Part shown: in pieces, positions 1 through 8,435 of the stretch | Layout: each line of letters opens with the position of its first letter | Numbering within the stretch: the stretch's first letter is position 1 | Source: Arcobacter sp. F155 | Lineage (GTDB): Bacteria > Campylobacterota > Campylobacteria > Campylobacterales > Arcobacteraceae | DNA length: 64,000 bases | Assembly (NCBI RefSeq): GCF_004116455.1 | Contig: NZ_PDJU01000002.1 | Location: 248,001-312,000, forward strand | Reading direction: 5' to 3' | Program-made: the position numbers and the translations under genes | The notes under the pieces: generated by a model | The model's input: only the letters and a program-made list of their open reading frames with translations | What the model was told of the DNA's origin: nothing | The model's database searches: none

Positions 1-134
1 ATTGCTAAAATAGAAGATTTTTTTAAGAACCCTCTTCTTGACTCATCGCTTTCTCTCCCAAATATATCTAAATCACTTTTTACTGGATCATTATAATAAG
101 CTTCATGAAGCCCAATTTCTTTTTTTTCTTTCAT
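1..134 (-). CDS. N-terminus of a Tat-exported protein (partial)
   Basis: Only the first 44 codons lie in the window; the gene continues past base 1. The start ATG (132-134) is preceded by an AAAGGA ribosome-binding site. Residues 34-40 read RRGFLKK, a twin-arginine signal, followed by the start of the hydrophobic stretch (SSILA), so the mature protein is probably folded in the cytoplasm with a cofactor and exported. The acidic lead before the twin arginine resembles SoxC/sulfite-dehydrogenase-like molybdoproteins, but that is recall of a leader sequence, not a domain hit. It is divergent from a two-component system that may control it. Confidence 0.7.
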   Translation of the reverse strand, partial: MKEKKEIGLHEAYYNDPVKSDLDIFGRESDESRRGFLKKSSILA

Positions 135-195
135 TACATATCCTTTAGTACTTTTATATGTGTGCATTTTATTTTAAGACTATTGAGATTTTATG

Positions 196-260
196 AAGAA
201 ATTATTAAGAAATTGTCAAGATAAAATCTTCATACTTTCTTAACAATACAATTGTATAAT
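196..260 (+). promoter_or_regulatory. Divergent promoter region with 11-bp direct repeats
   Basis: AAGAAATT occurs at 196-203 and again at 207-214, exactly 11 bp apart, the spacing typical of OmpR/PhoB-type regulator boxes. TTAAGAAA (205-212) is repeated inverted as TTTCTTAA (236-243), with AAGAT/ATCTT between them. A TATAAT hexamer at 255-260 sits 41 bp before the response-regulator start at 302. I infer an operator plus promoter serving the regulator gene and perhaps the divergent Tat gene. Confidence 0.45.
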
Positions 261-301
261 CACGAGAAGTACACTATAGTTAAATAAAAATTGAGTATTA
301 A

Positions 302-988
302 ATGAAAAAAAATATATTGATAATAGAAGATGAAGAATCTATTGTACACTTTATAAAAAATAGACTTGATTCTAAAGTTTATAATGTGGATATTGCCCTA
401 GATGGGAAAAGTGCTTTAGAGTTTATAAAAGCAAAAGAGTATGACCTTGTTACCTTAGATATTATGCTTCCACATGTAGATGGTTTTACACTTTGTAACT
501 CAATAAGAAATCAGTCTAAAAAAACACTTATTATTATGATAAGTGCTTTAGATACAGAGGATTTTAAAACAAAAGGTTATAACTATGGGATTGATGATTA
601 TATAGCCAAACCTTTTTCTGCAAAAGAGTTATCACTTAAAATAAAATCACTTTTAAAAAGAAGAGATGAACTAATTGTTTCTAAAAATCAAGAAGAGACA
701 AGTAGTATTGTTGTAAATGATGAGGCAAAAGAAATCTCTATAAATAACTTCATAGTTGACTTCACACCTAGTGAATATTTTATTCTTTCTGTTTTTACAA
801 ATAATAAAAACAGAGTATATTCAAGACAAGAGTTAGCTCAACTGATTTATGACAACTACTTAGGTGAAATTGATGATAGAGGAATTGATAGTCATATTTG
901 TAATATAAGAAAAAAGATATCTCTTCATCACAATAAAAATATAATTAAAACAATTAGAGGAATAGGATATAAAATAGATGAAAATTAA
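302..988 (+). CDS. OmpR-family response regulator
   Basis: This 228-residue protein has a receiver domain (about 3-118) with acidic pocket E9/D10, phosphoacceptor D53 (TLDIMLP), S81 and K103. A winged-helix DNA-binding domain (about 130-226) ends in the usual IRGIGYKI hairpin. It should be a cytoplasmic transcription factor activated by the kinase encoded immediately downstream, whose start overlaps this gene by 11 bp, implying translational coupling. Direct repeats just upstream suggest autoregulation. The gene diverges from a Tat-exported protein, a plausible target. The family assignment is firm; the signal is unknown. Confidence 0.93.
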   Translation: MKKNILIIEDEESIVHFIKNRLDSKVYNVDIALDGKSALEFIKAKEYDLVTLDIMLPHVDGFTLCNSIRNQSKKTLIIMISALDTEDFKTKGYNYGIDDYIAKPFSAKELSLKIKSLLKRRDELIVSKNQEETSSIVVNDEAKEISINNFIVDFTPSEYFILSVFTNNKNRVYSRQELAQLIYDNYLGEIDDRGIDSHICNIRKKISLHHNKNIIKTIRGIGYKIDEN

Positions 989-2000
989 AACATTTATTGT
1001 AATACTTGCTACTGTTGCAGGACTTATTGTTTCAACTTTTACTGCTGTTATGACTTTTGTAATTATAGGTAAACCTATTTGTAGTGTAATGCTTATAAAA
1101 ATTTCTCTAACAGTATTATCAGTTTTACCAGTAATTGGTTTTCTTAGCCTATTTTCTGGAACTTACCTTTCAAGAAAATTTCTTTTTATACAAGAAAGAT
1201 TAGCAAAGATTAGAGACCAAGAGTTTACACAAAATAACAGTAAAAACTTTATTAGTGAAGTTCATGAGATAAATGATGATATAAACTATTTATCAAATCA
1301 ACTTGAAACGTTAATTGGAGATTTAAGACAAAAAAACCATAATCTTTCAAATCTTCTTATTTCAATGTCCCATGATATTAAAACACCAATAACAATAATC
1401 AATGGTTATATAGAAGAGATTGAAGATGGATTAGTATCTAAAAAACAACTTCCTGAAGCACTTGATTATATGAAAAAAGAGATTAACTTTTTAAATGAGC
1501 TTACTGTAGATATGTTAGAGTTTATTTCATCTATGGAAAGACATAAAGCAAAAGAAAAAATCATCTTATACTATTTTTTAGAAAATGAACTATTCCCACT
1601 TTTACCAAAAAATGAAAACGTACAATTGATAAATGAGATAAATAAAGACTTAGTGATAGAGTTCAATAAAATTGATTTAAAAAAGATTTGTATAAATATC
1701 ATTTGTAATGCAATAAAACATATTGAAAAAGGCTATGTAAAAGTATATTCAGAGGGTGAAAATATTTACTTTGAAAATAATGGAAATAAAATAGAAAAAG
1801 AGTATAGTCAAAAAATATTTGACCCATTTTTTACAACATCAAAAAGTAAAAATAGAAAAAACAGAAAAAATGGTTTTGGCTTAGGTTTATCAATTGTTAG
1901 TAACTTATCAACTAACAACTCTTACAAATGTAGTTTAAAATCAAGTGATGAAGAGAAGACTATTTTTAGTCTTGAAAAAAAAGAGATAATAATTAAATAG
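978..2000 (+). CDS. Membrane sensor histidine kinase
   Basis: A 340-residue kinase with two membrane helices (about 6-30 and 38-62) separated by only a few residues, so there is almost no periplasmic sensor; it may sense within the membrane or through a partner. A HAMP-like linker leads to the phosphorylation box SMSHDIKTP (H132), then an ATP-binding domain with N box (IICNAIKHI) and glycine box NGFGLGLS near 300. The G1 motif reads ENNGNKI rather than the usual DxGxG, a variation seen in some small intramembrane-type kinases. It overlaps and surely partners the regulator at 302-988. Confidence 0.9.
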   Translation: MKIKTFIVILATVAGLIVSTFTAVMTFVIIGKPICSVMLIKISLTVLSVLPVIGFLSLFSGTYLSRKFLFIQERLAKIRDQEFTQNNSKNFISEVHEINDDINYLSNQLETLIGDLRQKNHNLSNLLISMSHDIKTPITIINGYIEEIEDGLVSKKQLPEALDYMKKEINFLNELTVDMLEFISSMERHKAKEKIILYYFLENELFPLLPKNENVQLINEINKDLVIEFNKIDLKKICINIICNAIKHIEKGYVKVYSEGENIYFENNGNKIEKEYSQKIFDPFFTTSKSKNRKNRKNGFGLGLSIVSNLSTNNSYKCSLKSSDEEKTIFSLEKKEIIIK

Positions 2001-2023
2001 AAAGTAAAACTACTTTCTATTTA
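1994..2023. terminator. Bidirectional terminator hairpin
   Basis: TAAATAGAAAGTA (1994-2006) pairs perfectly with TACTTTCTATTTA (2011-2023) around a 4-base loop. The 13-bp stem lies between convergent kinase genes and contains the stop codons of both (1998-2000 and 2017-2019). Confidence 0.7.
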
Positions 2024-3573
2024 GGTAAATAAATCTCAAATCTTGCACCATGAGTTGTATCTCTAACTCTTAGTTTTCCATTCATATTTTTTTCAACAAT
2101 AATCTTTGACATATAAAGCCCAATACCTGTTCCATCACTATCTTTTTTTGTAGTAAAATATGGTTCAAAAACTTTACTTTTTGGTTCTACTTTGATTCCA
2201 CCACCATTATCTTCAATAAGTAAGATAACATTGTTTTCTGTCTCTTTTGCATAGATTTTTATCCATGGTTCTTGAATCTTATTTTGAATAAGAACATCTT
2301 TTGCATTTGTGATGATATTTAAAATTACTTGCTGGAACTCATTTGCATATGTATTTAGCTTAATATCCTCAGGAATATCCATATCTACTAAGATACTATT
2401 ATTTGATAAAGCACTTGAAATAATAGTCATAATAGAGTCCATTGAACTTCTTAAATAAAACTCCTCTTTAGACTTTTTAGGCATGAAGAAATTTCTAAAA
2501 TCATCAATAGTATGAGACATAAACTCTAATACAGCCTCAGCTTCTCTTACTTTTTTATCCATTGTTTTCTCATCAAGTCTTTCCATATAATACTTAAACT
2601 TGATATTCATAAAGATAGAAGAGAGTTCAGATAAAGGTTGTCTCCATTGGTGAGCAATATTTGAAATCATCTCTCCTAGGGCTATAAACTTTGATTTTTG
2701 AACAAGAAGCTGTTCATGCTCCCTATTCTTTTCAATCTCATCTTCAACTCTTTTTTCAAGGTTCTCATTAAGCTCATTTAACTCATCTGTTTTTGCTTTT
2801 ACTCTTCTTTGATATGACTTTAAAACATCGTCAATTTTTTGTGAAACTAAGATAGAAATAACAATTGCTATTGATAAAAACAGTGTAAATAGTAAAATAT
2901 TTTGAACTATTTGATTTTGGATACTCTTTTGAAGTTGCTCTCTATTTCTTGAAATCTCTTCTTCAATATCATCTGTATAAACCCCAACTGCAATAACCCA
3001 TCTCCATCTAGGGAAATATTTAAAATAAGAAAGTTTTTGATTAGATGTCTCACTATTTACTTTTTTATATGCATACTCAGTAAAGGACTCACCCTTTTGT
3101 CTTATATCTTCCATAAACTGTTGACGGAACTTTTTGCCATTTGCATCTTTGTAGTTTGTAGAAAGCATACGTCCTAATAAATCAGGTCTATTTGGGTTTA
3201 CAAGTAGTTTGGCAAAGTCATCACCACCATTTATATCTAAAACCTCATATACAAAAATATAGTTACTTTTATCTTCATCAAAAGAGATATTATTTAGAAG
3301 TCTTACTGTATCTCTTTTTAGTTCATCTTCATTCTCTTCATCACTTTTTGTTGCATTATATTTGATTACATCAATGATTGTATCAATCTCTTTTTTTAAC
3401 ATTATTTTTTGATTTTTATAATAATCTTGAACATATTTGTCCATCTGTCTATCAAAATCTTCATATGTCTTTTTTACATAGAAATAAGAAATCATAAGAA
3501 TCATTGTTGTCATGATAATTATGAAAACATAAATTATTATTTTTGAGATATTCTTTTCTGTCATTAACTGCAA
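2017..3573 (-). CDS. Cache-domain sensor histidine kinase
   Basis: A 518-residue inner-membrane kinase. Membrane helices at about 12-32 and 222-244 bracket a periplasmic Cache-type sensor domain, recognisable from the LLGRM...KKF region and the closing RWRWVIAVGVYTDDI (189-203). A coiled-coil linker (250-290) precedes the H box IAHQWRQPLS (H308) and an ATPase domain ending in DGTGIGLYMSKIIVEKNMNG. Cache domains usually bind small organic acids or amino acids. The start used is a TTG spaced after AGGG; an ATG three codons later lacks good spacing. It is divergent from the response regulator at 3636, its likely partner. Confidence 0.88.
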   Translation of the reverse strand: MQLMTEKNISKIIIYVFIIIMTTMILMISYFYVKKTYEDFDRQMDKYVQDYYKNQKIMLKKEIDTIIDVIKYNATKSDEENEDELKRDTVRLLNNISFDEDKSNYIFVYEVLDINGGDDFAKLLVNPNRPDLLGRMLSTNYKDANGKKFRQQFMEDIRQKGESFTEYAYKKVNSETSNQKLSYFKYFPRWRWVIAVGVYTDDIEEEISRNREQLQKSIQNQIVQNILLFTLFLSIAIVISILVSQKIDDVLKSYQRRVKAKTDELNELNENLEKRVEDEIEKNREHEQLLVQKSKFIALGEMISNIAHQWRQPLSELSSIFMNIKFKYYMERLDEKTMDKKVREAEAVLEFMSHTIDDFRNFFMPKKSKEEFYLRSSMDSIMTIISSALSNNSILVDMDIPEDIKLNTYANEFQQVILNIITNAKDVLIQNKIQEPWIKIYAKETENNVILLIEDNGGGIKVEPKSKVFEPYFTTKKDSDGTGIGLYMSKIIVEKNMNGKLRVRDTTHGARFEIYLPK

Positions 3574-3635
3574 ATTCTAAACCCTAATGCTATTTTCGAT
3601 ATGATACCATACTTTTAATAATAGGGGTTTTTTGT

Positions 3636-4316
3636 ATGGACAAATCACTAATTTCAAACTTGAAAAACTTCACTATTTTATATATTGAAGATGAAGAAGG
3701 TATTAGAAAGAACATTACCGAGGTATTAAAGGACTTATTTAAAGAGACATATGTAGCCAAAAATGCAAAAGAAGGTTACAAACTTTATGAACAAAATAAA
3801 CCTGATTTAATCATTACAGATATTAAAATGCCAAATGAAACAGGTATTGAACTAATTAAAAGAATTAGAAAAGTTGATAGTAAAGTAAGAGTTATTATAA
3901 CTTCTGCACACACAGATTTAGAGTATATGCTTGAAGCTACTGAACTTCATCTTGTAAAATATATTATCAAACCTCTTACAGAAGGAAAACTAATTGAAGC
4001 CTTAGAAGCTTTTGTTAAAAGTTTTGATAGTGCTAGAGTTTATAATCTTTTAGAAGGTTGGTTATTTGATGAGAGTAAATCAATTATTCAATCACCAGAT
4101 GAAGAGTTTAAACTAACAAGAAAAGAGAATCAATTTTTAAAACTACTAATTCAAAAAAATAGAATTATTACTTATGAAGAGATGGAAAATATCATTTGGA
4201 ATGAAGATATTATGACACCAAATGCTATGAGATTATTCATCAAAAACTTCAGAAAGAAACTTCCTTCTGATGTTCTTAAAAATGTTCAAGGAACAGGATA
4301 CAGACTAGTTTTATAA
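3636..4316 (+). CDS. Response regulator with winged-helix output
   Basis: This 226-residue protein has a receiver domain with acidic pocket E18-D19-E20, phosphoacceptor D62 (ITDIKMP) and K112 (IIKP). The C-terminal DNA-binding domain of OmpR type (about 150-225) ends in VQGTGYRLVL. It is divergent from the Cache kinase at 2017-3573 across 62 bp, so the two probably form one system. It closely resembles the regulators at 43817 and 49525, indicating a paralogous family paired with the HQWRQPL kinases. Targets cannot be read from the sequence. Confidence 0.9.
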   Translation: MDKSLISNLKNFTILYIEDEEGIRKNITEVLKDLFKETYVAKNAKEGYKLYEQNKPDLIITDIKMPNETGIELIKRIRKVDSKVRVIITSAHTDLEYMLEATELHLVKYIIKPLTEGKLIEALEAFVKSFDSARVYNLLEGWLFDESKSIIQSPDEEFKLTRKENQFLKLLIQKNRIITYEEMENIIWNEDIMTPNAMRLFIKNFRKKLPSDVLKNVQGTGYRLVL

Positions 4317-4324
4317 CTAGTTTG
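4301..4324. terminator. Convergent-gene hairpin
   Basis: CAGACTAGTT (4301-4310) can pair with AACTAGTTTG (4315-4324) around TTAT, with one G-U pair. It covers the abutting stop codons of the regulator and the EI24-like gene. The stem is AT-rich with no strong U tract, so its strength is uncertain. Confidence 0.4.
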
Positions 4325-5135
4325 TTATCTGCTTTTTATCTAAATTATTTATTATACTATCTTCGTTATTTCTAATCTTTTTTAACTCTTGAAAATATCC
4401 ATGACCTAAATATATAATATAAAATACAGCTGTAAATAGTGTAATAAAAGGAATCATAGATAAAATATATAAGAAAATAGTTCTTCCTCTAAAAGAGCTT
4501 GCTTTTTTTGCATGAATTACTGCATACTCTTCTTTAGTAAGAATAGTTGAAGCAATATCATAATTTAAAAGTTTATGAAAAAAGTAGTAAAGAGGAAAAT
4601 TAAATGCAATTATATTTATAAAAGGAATAAAGTATAAAGGCATTAATACAAAAAACATAATCACCATAATAAGACCACTTCTAGCTAAAACCCAAAGAGG
4701 ACTTAGAATATTTCCAAAACCATTTGTTTTTATCTCAGGATAGTGTCTTTTTTGAATAATCTCTAAAATAAAAGGTGTTAAAAAACCTATAATAATAAGT
4801 GTTGTAAACACCGAGAACATCATTACAAATAGTGTTCCAATTGTATAAAATAAAAAACCTACTAACCAAGAAGTTACTGAGTATTGAAATAAGAACCCAA
4901 TAACTGCTGTCGCCCAAATATAATAAAAAGGAGCATTTGGGTCAACTGCTACATCTTGTCCATTTTGTGTAGTTTCAATATAAACTTGTAGTGAGTCAAA
5001 ACCATAATCTGCTGCACTATAAAAAGCTATTAATAAAACTGCCATTGTAATTATAAGTGGTAAAAAAGCTATTTTAAGCATTGACTTTGTAAAAAAGTCC
5101 CTAACACTTAAAGCTATCATTTGTCCTTCTAACAT
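4317..5135 (-). CDS. EI24-domain (CysZ-like) membrane protein
   Basis: A 272-residue integral membrane protein with about five or six hydrophobic helices (near 17-42, 75-95, 103-128, 150-180, 220-245) and a charged C-terminal tail. The overall pattern, including the pair of long central hairpins and the YYFFHKLLNYD segment, fits the EI24 family, which includes the sulfate permease CysZ. Transport of sulfate is possible but not shown. The next gene toward the right starts 10 bp upstream, so it may share a transcript with the radical SAM gene at 5145. Confidence 0.65.
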   Translation of the reverse strand: MLEGQMIALSVRDFFTKSMLKIAFLPLIITMAVLLIAFYSAADYGFDSLQVYIETTQNGQDVAVDPNAPFYYIWATAVIGFLFQYSVTSWLVGFLFYTIGTLFVMMFSVFTTLIIIGFLTPFILEIIQKRHYPEIKTNGFGNILSPLWVLARSGLIMVIMFFVLMPLYFIPFINIIAFNFPLYYFFHKLLNYDIASTILTKEEYAVIHAKKASSFRGRTIFLYILSMIPFITLFTAVFYIIYLGHGYFQELKKIRNNEDSIINNLDKKQITN

Positions 5136-5144
5136 CTAAAACCT

Positions 5145-6020
5145 TTATTTATCAAATCTTGTTCTGTATTCACATTTTTGACAAAGTTCTTCTATTACTT
5201 TGCCACTTTTAAAACCTTGTTTTATATCTTGAACTCTTTTAGAAGATAAAATCTCTTTAATTGAAGAGTTATTAATATCTCCTAAATTTATAATCGCATC
5301 TTTATCTAAACAACAAGGAGCTACTTTTCCAGAACTTAAAATTGCAAAGTGAGAATCCAATCCATAACAAGTTCCTTCTTCTGATACAAACTCATTATCC
5401 AAGCTTGGCCAATTGAAATATTCATCAAAATTTATAAAAACCATTCTTGCAAGTTTTATGTTTTTTGGTTTCTCTTTGTAAATTGCATCTAAATCCAAGT
5501 TTACATCAAAATGCTTTTCTAAATAATTAAACACTTTGCTATTAAACTCTTTAGCACTTTTACTATCATCTAAATTCCAAATTCTAAAGTTTATAAAAAA
5601 GTGTTGTTCTTTTTGAATTGCATATTTTGTAAACTCAACTATTGGGTTTAAATACTCTTCTAAAGACTTCTTGTGCGAGTTTGCATTATATGAGTTTATT
5701 GAGAAGTTTATTTGTCTTATTGCTTTGTGCATCAAAGTCTCATGGAAACTTTGATTTATATTGTTTGCGGTAGTTACAATATTTACTTTTAGTTCATGGT
5801 TTAAACTTATATCTAGGTATTCATTTAAATTTTTTAAAACTAAAGGGTCACCAACTACATGATAAGCTAACTCATTAGTTACCTCTTTTAGCTCTTTGTT
5901 TAATTCATCAAACTTTGAAAGCTTCATTGTCTCATTTGGCTGAAGCTTTGGAGGGCAAAAGCTGCACTTTAGATTACATACATTTGTTATTTCAACATGT
6001 ACTTTTTTAAATTTTGCTAT
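5145..6020 (-). CDS. Radical SAM/SPASM protein with ATA in start position
   Basis: The first normal in-frame ATG (5925-5927) would remove the iron-sulfur motif, yet the reading frame stays open upstream and encodes CNLKCSFC, the CxxxCxxC cluster of radical SAM enzymes. An in-frame TAG (the stop of the preceding gene, 6030-6032) bounds it. The best-placed initiator is ATA at 6018-6020, 6 bp after AGGGA; no ATG, GTG or TTG exists. From there the protein is 291 residues with C15, C19, C22 and a SPASM-like C-terminus (PCC and CQKC). Such enzymes modify peptides or small molecules; the substrate is unknown. Initiation from ATA, a sequence error or a dying gene are all possible. Confidence 0.75.
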   Translation of the reverse strand: MAKFKKVHVEITNVCNLKCSFCPPKLQPNETMKLSKFDELNKELKEVTNELAYHVVGDPLVLKNLNEYLDISLNHELKVNIVTTANNINQSFHETLMHKAIRQINFSINSYNANSHKKSLEEYLNPIVEFTKYAIQKEQHFFINFRIWNLDDSKSAKEFNSKVFNYLEKHFDVNLDLDAIYKEKPKNIKLARMVFINFDEYFNWPSLDNEFVSEEGTCYGLDSHFAILSSGKVAPCCLDKDAIINLGDINNSSIKEILSSKRVQDIKQGFKSGKVIEELCQKCEYRTRFDK

Positions 6021-6029
6021 AACTAATCC

Positions 6030-6566
6030 CTACTTTAAAAGATAAGGCATATCTTCTTTTAAAGACTGTAATAAATCTTCATTTAAAAAGAATCTTGCAA
6101 AATCATAATCTCTATTTTTATATGCATAAGCACAAATGTATCTATTTCTCTTTAAAAGCTCTACAGTCTCTTCTAAAGTCGCTTGTAAAGCTTCATTTTC
6201 CATATAGTAAGTATACATCTTTTTTAATGGCTCTTCCATATTTGAATCTTTTAAAAATACAACATTATCATCTAAGAAATCAATTACATTTTCTTCATTT
6301 GATTTAATATTTAAAAAGGCTAATTTAATATCTTCCATTCTTAAATCGAATTTATATCCTAAAAGAAGTAACTCTTTTACATTATTTAGATTATTTTGTT
6401 GGAAATAATACTGTAATAAAAGTTTTAAATAGTGATCTTTTACATCATCCTCAAATCCATCTAAGTACTCTAAAACATATTCAACATCATCAATTTTTTG
6501 GTTATCTAAAAGTGATTTATGGATAATTCCAATTTCACCTAATATTTCATGTAATCTATCATTCAT
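6030..6566 (-). CDS. Uncharacterised helical protein
   Basis: A 178-residue protein I do not recognise. It has no signal peptide or membrane helix, is acidic and leucine-rich, and the spacing of its Leu/Tyr residues suggests stacked alpha-helical hairpins of HEAT or TPR type. It lies between a PAS kinase gene (9 bp upstream) and the radical SAM gene, whose apparent start region follows its TAG stop directly, so the three are probably co-transcribed. A protein-interaction role is only a guess. Confidence 0.6.
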   Translation of the reverse strand: MNDRLHEILGEIGIIHKSLLDNQKIDDVEYVLEYLDGFEDDVKDHYLKLLLQYYFQQNNLNNVKELLLLGYKFDLRMEDIKLAFLNIKSNEENVIDFLDDNVVFLKDSNMEEPLKKMYTYYMENEALQATLEETVELLKRNRYICAYAYKNRDYDFARFFLNEDLLQSLKEDMPYLLK

Positions 6567-6575
6567 TTTTAAACC

Positions 6576-8156
6576 TTATCTATTTTGTACAAAAGGTAGT
6601 TTAATTTCAAAACAAGCACCTAAATATACTGAGCTATTATATTCAATATTCTCATTCTTTACGCTTATTTTTCCATTCATATGTTTTACAATATTTTTAG
6701 ACATATACAGACCTATTCCTGTACCTTGAGAATTATGTTTTGTAGTAAAATATGGTTCAAAAATTCTGTCTAAAATAAACTTATCTATTCCACCTGCATT
6801 ATCTTTGATTTTTATATATAAATAGTCTTCATCACAGCAAGTATCTATGATAATAAACTTCTTACCCTCTTTTTTGATTAATTCATCTTTTGCATTTGTA
6901 ATGATATTTAATAAAACTTGTAGAAGTTCATTTTCATAAGTAAATAGTTCCATATCTTCAATACTTGTTATAAATTCAATATGTTTTTTTGTATATCTTG
7001 CTTTTGATAATTTGATTGATGTTTTAATAACACTTTTTAAATTAAATCTATTTTTTTGTTTATTTGGTTTGAAAAAGTTTCTAAAATCATCAATTGTTTT
7101 TGATAGATACTGAACTTGTTCATTTATATCATTTAATCCAGCATCTAAAAGGTCTTTATTTAATAAATCTTGCTCATTTTGTAAAATCATTCCCGTTGAT
7201 AATACAGAAACAGCAGATAAAGGTTGTCTCCATTGGTGAGCGATGTTTTCTAACATCTCACCCATTGCAGCCATTTTGGATTGTCTTTTCATTATTGATT
7301 CATAATCAATCAAGTCTTTTTTAACTTTACTAATCTCTTTTTCTAGTGTTTTATTATAGTTTTTTAGTTTTAAGTTTAACTCTTCTCTTTTTCCATCAAT
7401 TTCAAGTCTTTCTGAAATATCCCTTGAAATTGCAGTTACAAAAAATTTCCCTTGGTACTCTTTTAAATGAAGTGAAGTCTCAACAGGAATATTAACTCCA
7501 GCTTTCGAAGTATAAACACCAAAAGTTGTTAAAGTATTTTCCTCTTTTATCTTCTTTAAAACTTCAGGAATAGCTATATTATCAGCACTTTCCATTGGTT
7601 TTCTAATATTAGATATTTTTGTTTTCTTTAGTTCTGCTAGAGTATAACCTAATTGGTCACATGCAGTTTCATTTGCAAATTCTACAAGCTCGCTTTCATG
7701 GTCAACAACAAAAATCATATCCTTTGAAGAGTTTATTAAATCAAAGTATAAATTTATCTCTTCTGTTCTTCTTACTCTACTAGTAATATCTCTAGCATAA
7801 GAAAATAAATACTCTTTTCCATCTATCTTAGTAAACTTTGAAACTACTTCTACAGGGAAAACTCTTCCATTTTTTCTTTTATGATATGTTTCTAAAGTAT
7901 TTGCTTGTCCATCAGGACCTTTTTCTTGAAACATCTTTACAGCATCTAAATACTTCTCTTTAGTATTTACATTTGCATCAATATCCCATACATGAAGCTT
8001 AGTAATCTCTTCTTCTGTGTAGCCTAGGCTTTCTAGTGCATTATTATTAGCAAATAAAACTTCACCTTCTTGGTTTAAAAGATATATTGCTTGATTTGAT
8101 AGAGAGAATGAAGCTTCAAGTATAGAATTAAGGTTATTATTTACAAAATCATTCAT
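6576..8156 (-). CDS. Soluble PAS-PAS sensor histidine kinase
   Basis: A 526-residue cytoplasmic kinase without membrane helices. Two PAS domains (about 15-128 and 135-250), each ending in the PAC-like signature (ARDITSR and ISRDISER), precede a coiled coil (255-295), the H box IAHQWRQPLS (H307) and an ATPase domain with N box ITNAKDEL and G boxes DNAGGI and GTGIGLYMSK. PAS domains can bind haem, flavin or small ligands; no ligand residue is evident. No response regulator gene adjoins it, so it is an orphan kinase that may signal to one of the related regulators in the window. Confidence 0.88.
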   Translation of the reverse strand: MNDFVNNNLNSILEASFSLSNQAIYLLNQEGEVLFANNNALESLGYTEEEITKLHVWDIDANVNTKEKYLDAVKMFQEKGPDGQANTLETYHKRKNGRVFPVEVVSKFTKIDGKEYLFSYARDITSRVRRTEEINLYFDLINSSKDMIFVVDHESELVEFANETACDQLGYTLAELKKTKISNIRKPMESADNIAIPEVLKKIKEENTLTTFGVYTSKAGVNIPVETSLHLKEYQGKFFVTAISRDISERLEIDGKREELNLKLKNYNKTLEKEISKVKKDLIDYESIMKRQSKMAAMGEMLENIAHQWRQPLSAVSVLSTGMILQNEQDLLNKDLLDAGLNDINEQVQYLSKTIDDFRNFFKPNKQKNRFNLKSVIKTSIKLSKARYTKKHIEFITSIEDMELFTYENELLQVLLNIITNAKDELIKKEGKKFIIIDTCCDEDYLYIKIKDNAGGIDKFILDRIFEPYFTTKHNSQGTGIGLYMSKNIVKHMNGKISVKNENIEYNSSVYLGACFEIKLPFVQNR

Positions 8157-8221
8157 TGATTGGTTCTTTATAGTTTTTCGTAATTTTATTGAAGTTTTGA
8201 TTAATATGTAGTTAAAAAAAG

Positions 8222-8298
8222 TGGAGCGGGAGACGAGACTCGAACTCGCGACAATCTGCTTGGAAGGCAGAGGCTCTAGCCAACTGAGCTACTCCCGC
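8222..8298 (-). tRNA. tRNA-Gly(TCC), copy 1
   Basis: The minus strand gives a complete cloverleaf: acceptor GCGGGAG/CTCCCGC, D arm, anticodon loop CTTCCAA (anticodon TCC) on a TCTGC/GCAGA stem, and T loop TTCGAGT. CCA is encoded. It is identical to the copy at 8345. Confidence 0.95.
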
Positions 8299-8344
8299 AA
8301 CGGGTGAAATTTTAGCAAAAATTTCTTAAAATAAAATTAAAAAG

Positions 8345-8421
8345 TGGAGCGGGAGACGAGACTCGAACTCGCGACAATCTGCTTGGAAGGCAGAGGCTCT
8401 AGCCAACTGAGCTACTCCCGC
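8345..8421 (-). tRNA. tRNA-Gly(TCC), copy 2
   Basis: All 77 bases match the copy at 8222-8298 exactly, including the encoded CCA. The two copies are 46 bp apart, which points to a recent tandem duplication or to gene conversion. Confidence 0.95.
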
Positions 8422-8435
8422 TCAAAATATTAAAG

